A stretch of DNA of 64,000 nucleotides from Olavius algarvensis Delta 4 endosymbiont (lineage in GTDB: Bacteria > Desulfobacterota > Desulfobacteria > Desulfobacterales > CAJINA01): assembly GCA_905176665.1 (NCBI GenBank), contig CAJINA010000005.1, positions 221,346-285,345 of the forward strand, read 5' to 3'. The translations under genes and the position numbers were made by a program. Below, one piece after another: positions 7,849 to 17,104 of the stretch (positions are counted from its first letter, which is position 1; each line of letters begins with the position of its first letter). The notes beneath the pieces are model-generated. The model made no database searches. It was not told where the DNA came from and worked only from the letters and a program-made list of their open reading frames with translations.

Positions 7849-9129
7849 ATGGGAGAAAAAGTAACAATCACCTACCAGGACAAAACCATTGATTTGCCGG
7901 TAATCTTCGGCTCCGAAGGAGAGGTCGCCGTGGACATCACCCGGTTGCGTGCTGAAACCGGTATCATTACCTTGGACCCCGGATATGCCAACACCGGATC
8001 CTGTACCAGTTCCATTACCTTCATGGATGGGGAAAAGGGCATTCTGCGCTATCGGGGAATCCCCGTGGAGGAGTTGGCCAAGCATGCTACCTTCAAGGAG
8101 ACGGCCTACCTGCTTATCAACGGGGAACCGCCGTGCCAGGCCGAGCTGAACCGTTTTTCCATCCTGCTCAATGACCACAGCCTGGTACATGAGGATATGC
8201 AGTCATTCTACCAGAATTTTCCGCGCCAGTCGCATCCCATGGGGATTCTATCGGGTATGGTGAACGCCCTGCGCTTTTTTTACCCTGAGCTGCAAACCCT
8301 GGAAGAAGAGATCAATATCACGGTTACCCGGCTGTTGGCCAAGATTCGCACCATGGCCGCCATGTCCTATAAAATATCCCAGGGGCACAAGGTCGTCTAT
8401 CCCCGGCCCGACCTGGCCTACTGCGCCAACTTTTTGAACATGATGTTCGATTCACCGGTCCGGCCCTACGTGATCGACGAGGACGTGGTCAATGCCTTGC
8501 GGGTTTTCTGGATTCTGCACGCCGATCACGAACAGAACTGTTCGACATCCGCGGTTAGGCTGGTGGGCAGCGCCCGTGTGAATCTCTATGCTTCCATTTC
8601 GGCTGGGATCAGCGCCCTTTGGGGCCCGCTGCACGGAGGGGCCAACCAGGCCGTTATCGAGATGCTGCGCAGTATTGAATCCGGCGGTTACACCATTGAC
8701 CAGGCCGTGCGCCGGGCCAAGGATCGCAACGATTCCTTCCGGCTTATGGGATTTGGGCACCGGGTATATAAAACCTATGACCCCCGGGCCAAGATCATGA
8801 AGAAGATGTGCGACAAACTGCTGGCCAAATTAAATATCAAAGATCCCCTGCTGGACCTGGCCAAGGAACTGGAAGAGAAGGCGCTGTCCGACGATTACTT
8901 CGTCGACCACCACCTCTATCCCAATGTGGATTTTTACAGCGGGATCGTACTGCGGGCGATCGGCATCCCCACCAATATGTTTACGGTCATGTTTGCCATC
9001 GGCCGGCTGCCCGGCTGGATTGCACAGTGGAAAGAGAGTGCCGACGATCCCAACTGGCGGATCGCCCGGCCCCGGCAGATTTATACCGGTCCGCCCAAAA
9101 CCAATTTCGTATCGATCGACCAGCGTTAA
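7849..9129 (+). CDS. gltA: Citrate synthase
   Basis: The enzyme condenses acetyl-CoA with oxaloacetate, the entry to the citric acid cycle. It has 426 residues, like the hexameric, NADH-sensitive type I enzymes. The catalytic histidines are visible as H262 in GPLHGGANQAV and H304 in GFGHRVYKTYDPRA, and the aspartate region lies in LYPNVDFYSG. CAGGAGGGC lies six bases before the ATG at 7849; the frame is open further upstream to 7690 but that part is not protein-like. In a sulfate reducer it may serve an oxidative cycle or biosynthesis. A strong terminator follows. Confidence 0.96.
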   Translation: MGEKVTITYQDKTIDLPVIFGSEGEVAVDITRLRAETGIITLDPGYANTGSCTSSITFMDGEKGILRYRGIPVEELAKHATFKETAYLLINGEPPCQAELNRFSILLNDHSLVHEDMQSFYQNFPRQSHPMGILSGMVNALRFFYPELQTLEEEINITVTRLLAKIRTMAAMSYKISQGHKVVYPRPDLAYCANFLNMMFDSPVRPYVIDEDVVNALRVFWILHADHEQNCSTSAVRLVGSARVNLYASISAGISALWGPLHGGANQAVIEMLRSIESGGYTIDQAVRRAKDRNDSFRLMGFGHRVYKTYDPRAKIMKKMCDKLLAKLNIKDPLLDLAKELEEKALSDDYFVDHHLYPNVDFYSGIVLRAIGIPTNMFTVMFAIGRLPGWIAQWKESADDPNWRIARPRQIYTGPPKTNFVSIDQR

Positions 9130-9156
9130 GCAATTCCGACGACCGGTGTAAAAAGC

Positions 9157-9206
9157 AAAGGTCCCGGATGTCGGCCAAGGACTGTCTGACATTCGGGACC
9201 TTTTTT
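9157..9206 (+). terminator. Intrinsic terminator after gltA (likely bidirectional)
   Basis: AAAGGTCCCGGATGTC (9157-9172) pairs with GACATTCGGGACCTTT (9188-9203) with one irregularity, followed by a run of T. The flanking A run would let it also stop transcription of the converging uraA gene. Confidence 0.85.
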
Positions 9207-9235
9207 ATTTTAGAGGCAGCCGGGGTCCGGCTTGT

Positions 9236-10546
9236 TTATGTTTTTTGGCGCGGCAGAACCAGATTCAGGATCACGCCGAGGATACCGGCCAGGCCGATAC
9301 CGCCCAGGGTAAATTTACCAAAAGGCAGCACCATTCCGCCGATACCGCACACCAGGATCAGGGCCACGATGGACATATTGCGCGGCTCGGTGAGATCATC
9401 CCCCGCTTTGACCAGCGTGTTGAGACCGACCACGGTGATAGCGCCAAACAGCAGCAGCATAATGCCGTCCATGACCGGCACCGGGATGGTTTGCAAGAGT
9501 GCGCCGACTTTCCCGATGAAGGCCAGCAGGATGGCGAATATGGCGGCCCAGGTCATGATGGCGGGGTTGAATGCCCGGGTCAGGGTGACCGCACCGGTAA
9601 CCTCCGAGTAGGTGGTGTTGGGTGGGCCGCCGAGACACGAGGCCAGCGAGGTGGCCAGGCCGTCACCCATCATGGTCCGATGGATGCCCGGTTTTTCGAC
9701 AAAATCATTGCCGGGCACATTGCCGATGGCGAGAATATCGCCGAAGTGCTCAATGGCCGGGGCGATGGCCACCGGCACGATGAAGAAGATGGCCTGGAGG
9801 TTCCATTCCGGGAATACGAAAGCAGGCATGGCAATCCACGGGGCATCTAAAACCGGTTTGAAACTGACCATGGCCGGGCCGGTCCAATTTTTCAGGCTGC
9901 CGGGATCGAAGCTGCTCTGGATAGAGGCCGACAGGCCCACCCCGTCCAGAATAAGGGCGGTCAGGTACCCGGCGGCAATGCCGACCAGGATGGGGATCAA
10001 TTTGAACCAGCCCTTACCGAGCAGGGACGTAATGATGGTTGTCAACAGCGCGACGCCGGCCACGAGCATGGCGGAGGTCTGGGGCACCAGCCAGGCAGCG
10101 CCATCGCCGGTGCGGCCCATGGCCATGTGCACGGCTACCGGGGCCAGAACCAGGCCGATGACCATGATGACCGGTCCAACCACAACCGGGGGCAGCAGGC
10201 GGTGCAGAAATCCGGGGCCGAAGGTTTTAACACACAGGCTGAGGATGATATACAGGACACCGGCGGCCGCCAGTCCGCACATGGTGCCCGGGATACCCCA
10301 GGTGTTTACGCCATAGATGATAGGGGCGATAAACGCGAAGGAGGAGGCCAGGAATATGGGTACCATACGTTTGGTTACGGCTTGAAAGATCAGCGTTCCG
10401 GCTCCGGCCGTGAATAGGGCTACGTTTGGGTTCAGGCCTGTGAGCAGGGGAACCAGAACCAGGGCACCGAACGCGACAAAAAGCATCTGGGCGCCGATGA
10501 TGCTCTCCTTCATGGAAAAACTATACTCCGTGGAATTCTGGGGCAT
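9236..10546 (-). CDS. uraA: Uracil permease (NCS2 family)
   Basis: This 436-residue inner-membrane protein of the NCS2 nucleobase transporter family imports uracil with protons. It has about 12-14 hydrophobic segments and the two family signatures: AIEHFGDILAIG, whose Glu binds the base, and GGPPNTTYSEVTGA in place of the usual NTTYGEN. It follows upp by 15 bases with AGGAGG before its ATG, so import and conversion to UMP are co-transcribed. The order upp then uraA is common in bacteria and supports the substrate. Confidence 0.93.
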   Translation of the reverse strand: MPQNSTEYSFSMKESIIGAQMLFVAFGALVLVPLLTGLNPNVALFTAGAGTLIFQAVTKRMVPIFLASSFAFIAPIIYGVNTWGIPGTMCGLAAAGVLYIILSLCVKTFGPGFLHRLLPPVVVGPVIMVIGLVLAPVAVHMAMGRTGDGAAWLVPQTSAMLVAGVALLTTIITSLLGKGWFKLIPILVGIAAGYLTALILDGVGLSASIQSSFDPGSLKNWTGPAMVSFKPVLDAPWIAMPAFVFPEWNLQAIFFIVPVAIAPAIEHFGDILAIGNVPGNDFVEKPGIHRTMMGDGLATSLASCLGGPPNTTYSEVTGAVTLTRAFNPAIMTWAAIFAILLAFIGKVGALLQTIPVPVMDGIMLLLFGAITVVGLNTLVKAGDDLTEPRNMSIVALILVCGIGGMVLPFGKFTLGGIGLAGILGVILNLVLPRQKT

Positions 10547-10561
10547 ACAACCTCCTTTAAT

Positions 10562-11188
10562 TTACTTGGTACCGAAAATTTTATCCCCGGCGTCACCCAG
10601 ACCCGGCAGGATATAACCGATATCGTTAAGTTTATCGTCTATCGCCGCAACATAGATCTCTACATCGGGATGGGCGGCTTCCACCTTGGCGACACCTTCG
10701 GGGGCCGCTACCAGAAAGAGCCCTTTGATGCGGTTGCAGCCGGATTCCTTGATCAAATCAATGGTGGCGTTCAGCGTCCCGCCGGTGGCCAGCATGGGGT
10801 CCACGATAAGGGCGGTCCGCTCGTTCATTTTGCTTGTCATTTTGACATAGTAGCGCACGGGCTCCAGGGTCGCTTCGTTCCGGTAAAGCCCAACCACACT
10901 TACCTTGGCGGACGGGATCAAATCCAGGACCCCGTCCATCATGCCCAGCCCGGCGCGCAGGATCGGGATAACGGTAATCTTTTTACCCTTGATCCGTTCA
11001 ACCTCTACATCACCGGCCCAGCCGGTAATGGTCCTGGGTTCCGTTTCCAGGTCTTTGGTGGCCTCATAGGTCAGAAAACTGGCCAATTCCGAGGCCAGGT
11101 CCCGGAAATCTTTGGTGGATATATCATGCTTGCGCATAAGTCCGAGTTTATGTTTGATCAATGGATGGGATACGACTTTTACCGGCAC
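10562..11188 (-). CDS. upp: Uracil phosphoribosyltransferase
   Basis: UPRT converts uracil and PRPP to UMP in pyrimidine salvage. The 208-residue protein matches the bacterial enzyme in length and shows the PRPP-binding loop as [18 protein letters not shown], the ILRAGLGM segment, and the C-terminal uracil-binding [18 protein letters not shown]. The start is GTG at 11188, not ATG: AAGGAGGATACCC lies just before it and the protein then reads [15 protein letters not shown] as in homologs. It heads the operon with uraA. Confidence 0.96.
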   Translation of the reverse strand: MPVKVVSHPLIKHKLGLMRKHDISTKDFRDLASELASFLTYEATKDLETEPRTITGWAGDVEVERIKGKKITVIPILRAGLGMMDGVLDLIPSAKVSVVGLYRNEATLEPVRYYVKMTSKMNERTALIVDPMLATGGTLNATIDLIKESGCNRIKGLFLVAAPEGVAKVEAAHPDVEIYVAAIDDKLNDIGYILPGLGDAGDKIFGTK

Positions 11189-11479
11189 GGGTATCCTCCT
11201 TGGATAGGGATTAGAGCCGATTGCCGGCCGGTGCGGGCGGGCCGGTGGCTCACGAAATCGGGTTGTATTGTCTGTAAATATTCCCGGTCAGGGATACGCG
11301 GAATGCGTATCATTTGGCAGGCTATACACAAAATAATGGGGTATGTCAAGAAGACAGACCCCATATAATGCGCTTAATCGGATTAACTTATCTGAGTGCC
11401 CGGAGAGGCTGTAGAAGCGCCCACGAGCTCGTATAACTGCCCGGAAACAGATATAAATTGAGGGTGGGCGACGAGTCGC

Positions 11480-11782
11480 TTAGAAATCGCCCAATGGCCT
11501 GGCAAACGTAAACTTGGCCGGATCTTTTACTAGAAATTCAGCGGATTCCGAGGCGTTACCTCCGGGAACCGAAAAGATCAAGCCGACCACATACACAACG
11601 GACCCGAGAACAGTTGAAACTATCCCTAAAGGGCGCAGTACAACCAGATCGGCGGCCATGCCTTCGGCGGTTTTCTCCTGAACTTCCACCGGGTTTTCAG
11701 CCAGTACCGGCGACACCACCGGTATCAGCAGCAGGCAGATGGCCAAGACGCTGCAGAGCATTTTAGATTTATGAGCGCGCAT
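11480..11782 (-). CDS. Small exported protein with one membrane segment, unknown function
   Basis: The 100-residue protein has a clear signal peptide (MRAHKSKMLCSVLAICLLLIPVVSPVLA, cleavage after about residue 28). A short mature part follows with one hydrophobic stretch (LGIVSTVLGSVVYVVGLIFSVPGG) and a conserved-looking tail ending FTFARPLGDF. It would sit at the outer face of the inner membrane or in the periplasm. AAGGAGGTCTC precedes the ATG. I do not recognise a named family. It is a single gene between upp and the divergent priA. Confidence 0.75.
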   Translation of the reverse strand: MRAHKSKMLCSVLAICLLLIPVVSPVLAENPVEVQEKTAEGMAADLVVLRPLGIVSTVLGSVVYVVGLIFSVPGGNASESAEFLVKDPAKFTFARPLGDF

Positions 11783-12140
11783 GAGACCTCCTTGGAAACT
11801 TGTTTACCGATTCAGGGTTGGACGGTTAGGCTAATCAGAATAAAAAAGAAATTGCAAACCACCCTGTCTCTGGTATTGATAGTGCGTCGCCTACAGCCGG
11901 TTGCACGCGCACTGTGGGGCCCGGCGGTGGGCCAATCTCCAAAAAACCGAATCTTGACAGACAGTTTGCGTCCTTAAAAATAAGATAATCGCTGCCGGCT
12001 GTCAAGCGAAAAGGTGTCTGGCGCGGTTATGCAGGCCCTTTGAGGCACCATTTTCAGAGGGGTTTACAATCACAGGGCTTGTGAAGGTCGATGATCAGAC
12101 TAAAAACTGAGACAGTCCCACAAGGTAGTTTAGAGGCCCC
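11783..12140. other. Divergent gap before priA
   Basis: No gene is seen in these 358 bases. A TTGACA occurs at 11954-11959 without a well-placed -10 box. The two divergent start regions presumably hold promoters that I cannot define. Confidence 0.3.
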
Positions 12141-14597
12141 ATGGTTAACCACCAAATGACCCAACAGTCGCGCTATATAGCGGTCGCCGTCACTTTGCCG
12201 TTGAATCCGGTGTACACCTACAGTGTGCCGGATAACCTGGGGGACCTGGTGTCGGCCGGCAAGCGTGTGCTGGTCCCCTTTGGTAACCGGCGGATCACGG
12301 GGTATGTGTGCGGGCCCGGGCAGCCGGATGAAACGTATACCGTTAAACCAATCCTGGATGTTCTCGATGAAGAGCCCCTATTTCCCGAAAGCATGCTGCC
12401 CTTTTTCACCTGGACGGCCGAGTACTATGTCTACCCCCTGGGAGAAGTGATCAAGACGGCCTTGCCCGGTGGATTGACCATCTACGACGTAGCCGCTTTT
12501 GCCATTACCGACCTCGGGTGCGCGGCCTTGGAACAGGTGGCTGCCACACAGGTGCAGCAGCGAATACTGGCCGCTTTGAAAACCGAACCCCGTACCTATT
12601 CGGCCCTTGTGAAATGCCTGGATCCGGCCGTGCCCGGCCGGGATCTAAAAGAGGTGCTGAAAAAGGAGTGGGTTGTCCGGAGCCGGATATTAAAAGGCGG
12701 GCGAACCCGCACCAAGCTGGAACGGTATATTCTCCCGGTTGACGCGCCCTCGGCAGCAGGACGCCTATCAGCAAGCCGCGAGAGCATACTGGCGGCTTTA
12801 AACCAGCACGGCGCTCAGCCGTTGAGCACCCTGAAAGGTATCGTCCCCACAGCCCCGCGCCTGGTAAACGCCATGGCCGCTGACGGACAGGTGCGGATCG
12901 AACACCGGCCGGTGTACCGTGATCCTTTGGGGCAGAAAATCCTGGATGATCCCGCCCACCAGCTGAACGCGGAGCAGCTGCAGGTGATCGACAAGGTAGA
13001 CCGCCAATTGGGAAACGGCTTTTCAGCGTTTCTCCTGGCGGGCGTGACCGGCAGTGGCAAGACCGAAGTCTACCAGCAGTTGGCCCGCAAGGTGTTGAAT
13101 CAGGGAAAATCCGTCCTGGTCCTGGTTCCGGAAATTGCCCTGATTTCACAGATGGAACGCCGGTTTCGAGCGCGCTTCGGAGAATGCGTGGCTGTCCTGC
13201 ACAGTGGCCTTTCGGCCGGTGAACGCTACGATCAATGGCGGCGTATATGTCGGGGCGAAGCGTCCATTGCCATCGGGGCCCGCTCAGCGGTGTTTGCACC
13301 GTTTGCATCACTCGGTCTGGTCGTTGTCGACGAAGAGCACGACGCTTCCTATAAACAAGAGGGCGGATTGCGCTATAATGCCAGAGACCTGGCGGTGGTG
13401 AGGGCCCGGGGTAGTGACTGCCCCGTTTTACTCGGGTCTGCGACGCCATCGATCCAGTCCTGGTACAATGCCTCGATCGGGAAATTTACCGGGCTTGAAC
13501 TCACCGAGCGGGTTGCCCGGCGGCCGATGCCCGAAATTACCACCGTTGATTTGCGCGAGGCCCGCCATGAAAGGGGTGTACAGCGCTTTTTGACCCCGGC
13601 CCTCAAAAAGGCCATGGCCGCGACGCTGGAGCGGGGCGAGCAGGTCCTCCTGTTTCTCAACCGCCGCGGGTTCGCCAGCTATCCGGTCTGCGGTGAATGC
13701 GGCGAAGCGGTGAAATGCCGGCACTGTGACATTACCCTGACCCTGCACCAGGCGGCGAACGCCTACCGCTGCCACTACTGCGGGTTCAGCCTGGCCGCCA
13801 CCTCGCCTTGCCAGGCGTGCGAATCCGACCGGATTGTTCGTCTGGGGGTCGGCACCGAACGGGTCGAAGAAGCCGTGGCGGCTTTGTTTCCCGAGGCGGT
13901 GGTGGCCCGGATGGACCGGGATACCACCACCCGTAAAGGGTCGCTTGTCAGGCTGCTCAAGAAATTGCATCAAGGCCGGATCGATATCCTGGTAGGCACC
14001 CAAATGGTGGCCAAAGGGCACGATTTCCCCAACATTACCCTGGTGGGCATTCTGTGCGCGGATCTGTCCCTCAGTTTTCCCGATTTTCGCAGCGGCGCCC
14101 GGACCTTCCAGTTGCTGGCCCAGGTGGCCGGTCGGGCCGGTCGGGGGGCGCGGCCCGGCAAAGTGATTTTGCAAACCTATAATCCCGAGCATTTTAGCAT
14201 TACGGCCGCCCGCGCCCAGGATTTCAAGTCCTTTTATAAACGTGAGATCGCTTTTCGCCAGTCGCTGGGGTATCCGCCGTTTACGCGATTCGTGCAGTTT
14301 AAGATATCAGGCCAGGTCCCCGAACGGGTACGCCAACAGGCGCAGGCCCTGGGTGAAGCCTGCCGGCGTTTGATAGTCAACCGCCGGGAATATCGCGAGG
14401 CCGTGGAAGTTTTGGGACCGATCGAATCACCCATGACCCGGGTAGCGGGCCGGTATCGCTGGCAGATTCTGGTGAAATGCGGGTCGGCCGGGGTTCTGCA
14501 CCGGATGGTTGGGGATTTACGATCCGAACAGATGCAATTGTTTTCAAGTCGCGATGTGCGCATTGCGATTGACGTGGATCCGTTGTTTCTGATGTAG
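12141..14597 (+). CDS. priA: Primosomal protein N' (PriA helicase)
   Basis: PriA recognises stalled replication forks and reloads DnaB. The 818-residue protein has the 3'-DNA-binding N-terminal part (RYIAVAVTLPLNPVYTYSVP), Walker A GVTGSGKTEVY (from residue 301), the DEEH box as VVDEEHDASYKQEGG (D397), the GSATPSIQS motif III, and a zinc-binding insert of four Cys pairs (CGECGE..CRHCD..CHYCG..CQACES, residues about 516-560) that is diagnostic for PriA. Motifs V and VI follow as GTQMVAKGHDFPNI and QLLAQVAGRAGRG. The ATG at 12141 has GAGG before it; a second ATG 15 bases on is also possible. The length is slightly above the usual 730-830. Confidence 0.96.
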   Translation: MVNHQMTQQSRYIAVAVTLPLNPVYTYSVPDNLGDLVSAGKRVLVPFGNRRITGYVCGPGQPDETYTVKPILDVLDEEPLFPESMLPFFTWTAEYYVYPLGEVIKTALPGGLTIYDVAAFAITDLGCAALEQVAATQVQQRILAALKTEPRTYSALVKCLDPAVPGRDLKEVLKKEWVVRSRILKGGRTRTKLERYILPVDAPSAAGRLSASRESILAALNQHGAQPLSTLKGIVPTAPRLVNAMAADGQVRIEHRPVYRDPLGQKILDDPAHQLNAEQLQVIDKVDRQLGNGFSAFLLAGVTGSGKTEVYQQLARKVLNQGKSVLVLVPEIALISQMERRFRARFGECVAVLHSGLSAGERYDQWRRICRGEASIAIGARSAVFAPFASLGLVVVDEEHDASYKQEGGLRYNARDLAVVRARGSDCPVLLGSATPSIQSWYNASIGKFTGLELTERVARRPMPEITTVDLREARHERGVQRFLTPALKKAMAATLERGEQVLLFLNRRGFASYPVCGECGEAVKCRHCDITLTLHQAANAYRCHYCGFSLAATSPCQACESDRIVRLGVGTERVEEAVAALFPEAVVARMDRDTTTRKGSLVRLLKKLHQGRIDILVGTQMVAKGHDFPNITLVGILCADLSLSFPDFRSGARTFQLLAQVAGRAGRGARPGKVILQTYNPEHFSITAARAQDFKSFYKREIAFRQSLGYPPFTRFVQFKISGQVPERVRQQAQALGEACRRLIVNRREYREAVEVLGPIESPMTRVAGRYRWQILVKCGSAGVLHRMVGDLRSEQMQLFSSRDVRIAIDVDPLFLM

Positions 14598-14794
14598 TCA
14601 CCATTTGCAGATGATAGAAAACGTGAAAAGCATGTTTTTTGCTTGTCGTTGACCTGCAAAGGGAAACCTGTTAAGCGCAGGGCGACGATATTGTCGGTCG
14701 GGAAATTGCAAATGTATCCGGCATGCTTTATGTTTGGCATGCAAACCCCGGTAGCATCCGGGCGAGGATGCGGGAATATTGAGGAGAACGTAAA

Positions 14795-15544
14795 ATGAAG
14801 GTTCGATTGATAATATGCTTGCTGTTGGGAGCGCTCGTCCTGGGCGGGCCCCCGGCCGGTGCGGCCGATACGGCCCAAAAGACCGGTGCACCCAATGCGG
14901 TTTTCACCCACACCACCTATAATTTTCCTACCGTGGTCGATGGCGTTACCATTGTACATGAATTCCCGGTCAAAAACTTTGGGACAGTGGACCTGCGGAT
15001 CCACAAGATCAAGACCGGCTGAGGGTGCGCCGCTGTCGATTATCCTCGGCAGATCCCTCCCGGTGGCGAGGGTAAAATCAAGATTAAAGTGTACACGAGT
15101 GGTTACGGCATTGAGCAAGACCCAAGCAAGGATCGGGGGTATGCACTGGTCAAGACAGCCCAAGTCTACATGAATGACCCCAAGCGTCCCCGGGTCGATC
15201 TGACCGTTCGCGGCAAAGTTAAGATGTTCGCCCACTTTTCTTCCCGGGACATTATCCTGCGGGGGAAGGCCGGTGAAAAAATCGTTTCCGAACTGGTCAT
15301 CAACCAGCGCCCGGAACATCAATTCAAAGTGCTCAACATTACCGCCCGTAACGGACGTGACATCAAATATCAGCTGGAAACAATGTTACGGACAAAGCCT
15401 CCCGTGTATGTTCTCACGGTTGAAAACAAGAAAACCACGCCGGGAAATTATTATGACACAATTTACCTCATGACCGACAGCGCCATCCATCCCAAGATTC
15501 AAGTCATCGTAAGAGGTTATATTCTGACGCCGCCGCCAAGCTGA
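14795..15544 (+). CDS. DUF1573-family exported protein, candidate selenoprotein (Sec76)
   Basis: Read with one in-frame UGA (15020-15022) as selenocysteine, the gene gives 249 residues. A signal peptide (MKVRLIICLLLGALVLGGPPAGA) leads into a DUF1573 domain: FTHTTYNFPTVVDG, then HEFPVKNFGTVDLRIHKIKTG-U-GCAAVDYPRQIPPGGEGKIKIKVYTSG. Cys homologs have TGCGC at this site, so Sec replaces the first Cys of the pair. The downstream half continues in the same frame and with family-like sequence (AQVYMNDPKRPRVDLTVRGKV), then a second beta domain. GAGGAGAACGTAAA precedes the ATG. The HAD gene follows after 13 bases. A periplasmic redox role is inferred from the U-x-C pair. The alternative, a Cys codon changed to a stop, is less likely because the UGA sits at the exact Cys site and a hairpin follows. 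Confidence 0.85.
15020..15052 (+). promoter_or_regulatory. Sec UGA and SECIS-like hairpin in the DUF1573 gene
   Basis: Ten bases after the UGA, CTGTCGA (15033-15039) pairs fully with TCGGCAG (15046-15052), one pair being G-U, around the loop TTATCC. The loop starts 17 nt after the UGA, the same distance as in selD. The expected G near the loop start is present only if the outermost loop-closing pairs are open, so the match to the bacterial SECIS rule is good but not perfect. Confidence 0.6.
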
Positions 15545-15557
15545 AAGCAGGGAAAAG

Positions 15558-16163
15558 ATGCTGAAAGTGATCGCCTTTGACTGCGACGGGGTCATGTTCG
15601 ACACCCGGGAAGCCAACCGCGAATATTACAACCAACTGCTGGCCCACTTCGAGCGGCCGCCCATGGATGATGCCCAGATGGCATATGTGCACATCAATAC
15701 CGTGGATAAGTCGGTGGCCCGTTTGTTCGAGCCGGCGGCCATTGCGGCGGTAAATGAGTACCGCCGGGCCATGGGTTATCTGCGGTTTATCCGCTACATG
15801 GAGATTGAGCCGGATTTGAAAGCGCTGTTGCAGGGCCTGCGCCGGACATACAAAACAGCGGTGGCCACCAACCGCACCGATACCATGGACCGGGTCCTGG
15901 ATGAGTTCGACCTTACCGACCAGTTCGACCTGGTGGTGACCGCGCTGGACGTACCCAACCCCAAGCCCGCCCCGGATTGTCTCGACAAAGTGGCCCGCAC
16001 TTTCCAGGCCGCTCCCGCCGAAGTGATGTACATCGGCGATTCGATTCTGGACCAGCAGGCGGCCCAGGCCGCCGGAACACAATTCGTCGCCTTCGACAAT
16101 CCCGCGCTCACCGCCGACCAGCACATCACCAGCCTCAAAGAACTCTTCTATCTCATTCAATGA
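15558..16163 (+). CDS. HAD-superfamily hydrolase, phosphoglycolate phosphatase-like
   Basis: The 201-residue protein has the HAD motifs in order: motif I FDCDGVMFDT (D8, D10), motif II VATNRT (near residue 97), the conserved Lys in PNPKPAPDCL, and motif IV MYIGDSILDQQAA with the metal-binding Asp. A helical cap lies between residues about 15 and 80, which is the Gph/PGMB-type arrangement. The substrate is not defined. It follows the DUF1573 gene by 13 bases and is probably co-transcribed with it, though no functional link is evident. Confidence 0.85.
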   Translation: MLKVIAFDCDGVMFDTREANREYYNQLLAHFERPPMDDAQMAYVHINTVDKSVARLFEPAAIAAVNEYRRAMGYLRFIRYMEIEPDLKALLQGLRRTYKTAVATNRTDTMDRVLDEFDLTDQFDLVVTALDVPNPKPAPDCLDKVARTFQAAPAEVMYIGDSILDQQAAQAAGTQFVAFDNPALTADQHITSLKELFYLIQ

Positions 16164-16194
16164 AAAAAGATCTGGAAAATGGTTTCAATAAGCA

Positions 16195-16342
16195 TAGAGG
16201 CCATTGGAAAATGCTCAATTTTGATTCAGATCAAGGCGGGCGAAATCTATAAACCGGAGGAATACGAGGGTGTATTTCGAGGATTTATCGATGAGCCCAA
16301 CGCGGATATGGAGCAAAAGGGAGTATTTTCCAATGGCCTCTA
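16195..16342 (-). repeat. Palindromic repeat family, copy C
   Basis: TAGAGGCCATTGGAAAATGCTC (16195-16216) is matched by the reverse complement of 16321-16342 with one G-T difference. These arms share no sequence with those of copy B, yet pair within the copy. The interior in reverse orientation shows TTTTGATTCA, AACCGGAGGAATAC...GTATTTCGAGGAT and CCCAACGC. Read on the minus strand the element begins exactly on the TAG stop of the zinc-ribbon gene (16342-16340). It fills the convergent gap after the HAD gene. Confidence 0.85.
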
Positions 16343-16564
16343 CTGGTTGCCCAGGCCATTTTGATTCCCACAATCCGGACAATCCCAGGCAATCCCGTTA
16401 CAGGACATGCCCCAGAAGTTTTCATACATGCAGTCCTGGCAGATGCTGAAGCCGCAGCGGCACTGCCAGTAAAAATGGGAGTTTTGGCCACAGCAATGGC
16501 AGTTGGTGGCTCGGCGGGTTTTCTTCTTTTCCCGGTAGGCTGATTTACGCGATGAGTTTGGCAT
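16340..16564 (-). CDS. Small zinc-ribbon protein
   Basis: The 74-residue protein has a lysine- and arginine-rich start (KSAYREKKKTRRATN) and then nine cysteines arranged CHCCG...CRCG...CQDC...C...CPDC, which looks like two treble-clef or ribbon zinc sites. Its ATG overlaps the end of the CoA-binding gene by 20 bases in another frame, which suggests translational coupling. Its stop TAG coincides with the end of repeat copy C. The function is unknown; nucleic acid or protein binding is possible. Confidence 0.7.
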   Translation of the reverse strand: MPNSSRKSAYREKKKTRRATNCHCCGQNSHFYWQCRCGFSICQDCMYENFWGMSCNGIAWDCPDCGNQNGLGNQ

Positions 16565-16967
16565 GGTCGATCTTAATGCAGCGGTTCATGATCACATCGA
16601 CGCCGGCCTCGAGCAGTATTTCAGCGGCAGTGTTGTTTTCGACCCCAAGCTGCATCCAGAACAATTTTGGCTTAATTTTGACAGCGTCTTCTGCCAGCGG
16701 CAGAATCCGGGCCGGATTGATAAATGCATCCACAATGTCAATCGGTGGGGGTACTTCCAGCAGGGATGGATAGGCTTTTTCACCGATGACCTCCGCCAGG
16801 GCGGGACGGACCGGAATAACGGTATAGCCGTGTTTTTTTAGATAGAGACCCACCCTGTGAGAATCCCGTTGCGGTTTCGGGCTTAGACCCAGAACGGCAA
16901 TCCGTTGCGATTGTTCCAGGTGGGCTTTGATGTCATCTTCTAAAACAAGTATTCTGCCTTTGGCCAT
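16545..16967 (-). CDS. CoA-binding domain protein (YccU-like)
   Basis: The 140-residue protein is a stand-alone CoA-binding Rossmann domain: RIAVLGLSPKPQRDSHRVGLYLKKHGYTVIPV, then IDIVDAFINP and FWMQLGVENNTAAEILLEAGVDVIMNRCIKIDH. This resembles the CoA-binding half of succinyl-CoA synthetase alpha. Such single-domain proteins are widespread and their role is unclear. It precedes the zinc-ribbon gene with a 20-base overlap, and is divergent from polA. Confidence 0.87.
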   Translation of the reverse strand: MAKGRILVLEDDIKAHLEQSQRIAVLGLSPKPQRDSHRVGLYLKKHGYTVIPVRPALAEVIGEKAYPSLLEVPPPIDIVDAFINPARILPLAEDAVKIKPKLFWMQLGVENNTAAEILLEAGVDVIMNRCIKIDHAKLIA

Positions 16968-17104
16968 AGTGTGCTATCTCCATCATGAGCCGCTATAAGC
17001 TGTTTATGGCGAGACACTAGCGCATGAATCGAGGGTTGTCAACCGAGCACAACACAAGTCGCAATGGGCGCATGGCCGCCGGAAGAGCAAGCAGGGGAAC
17101 TGAC

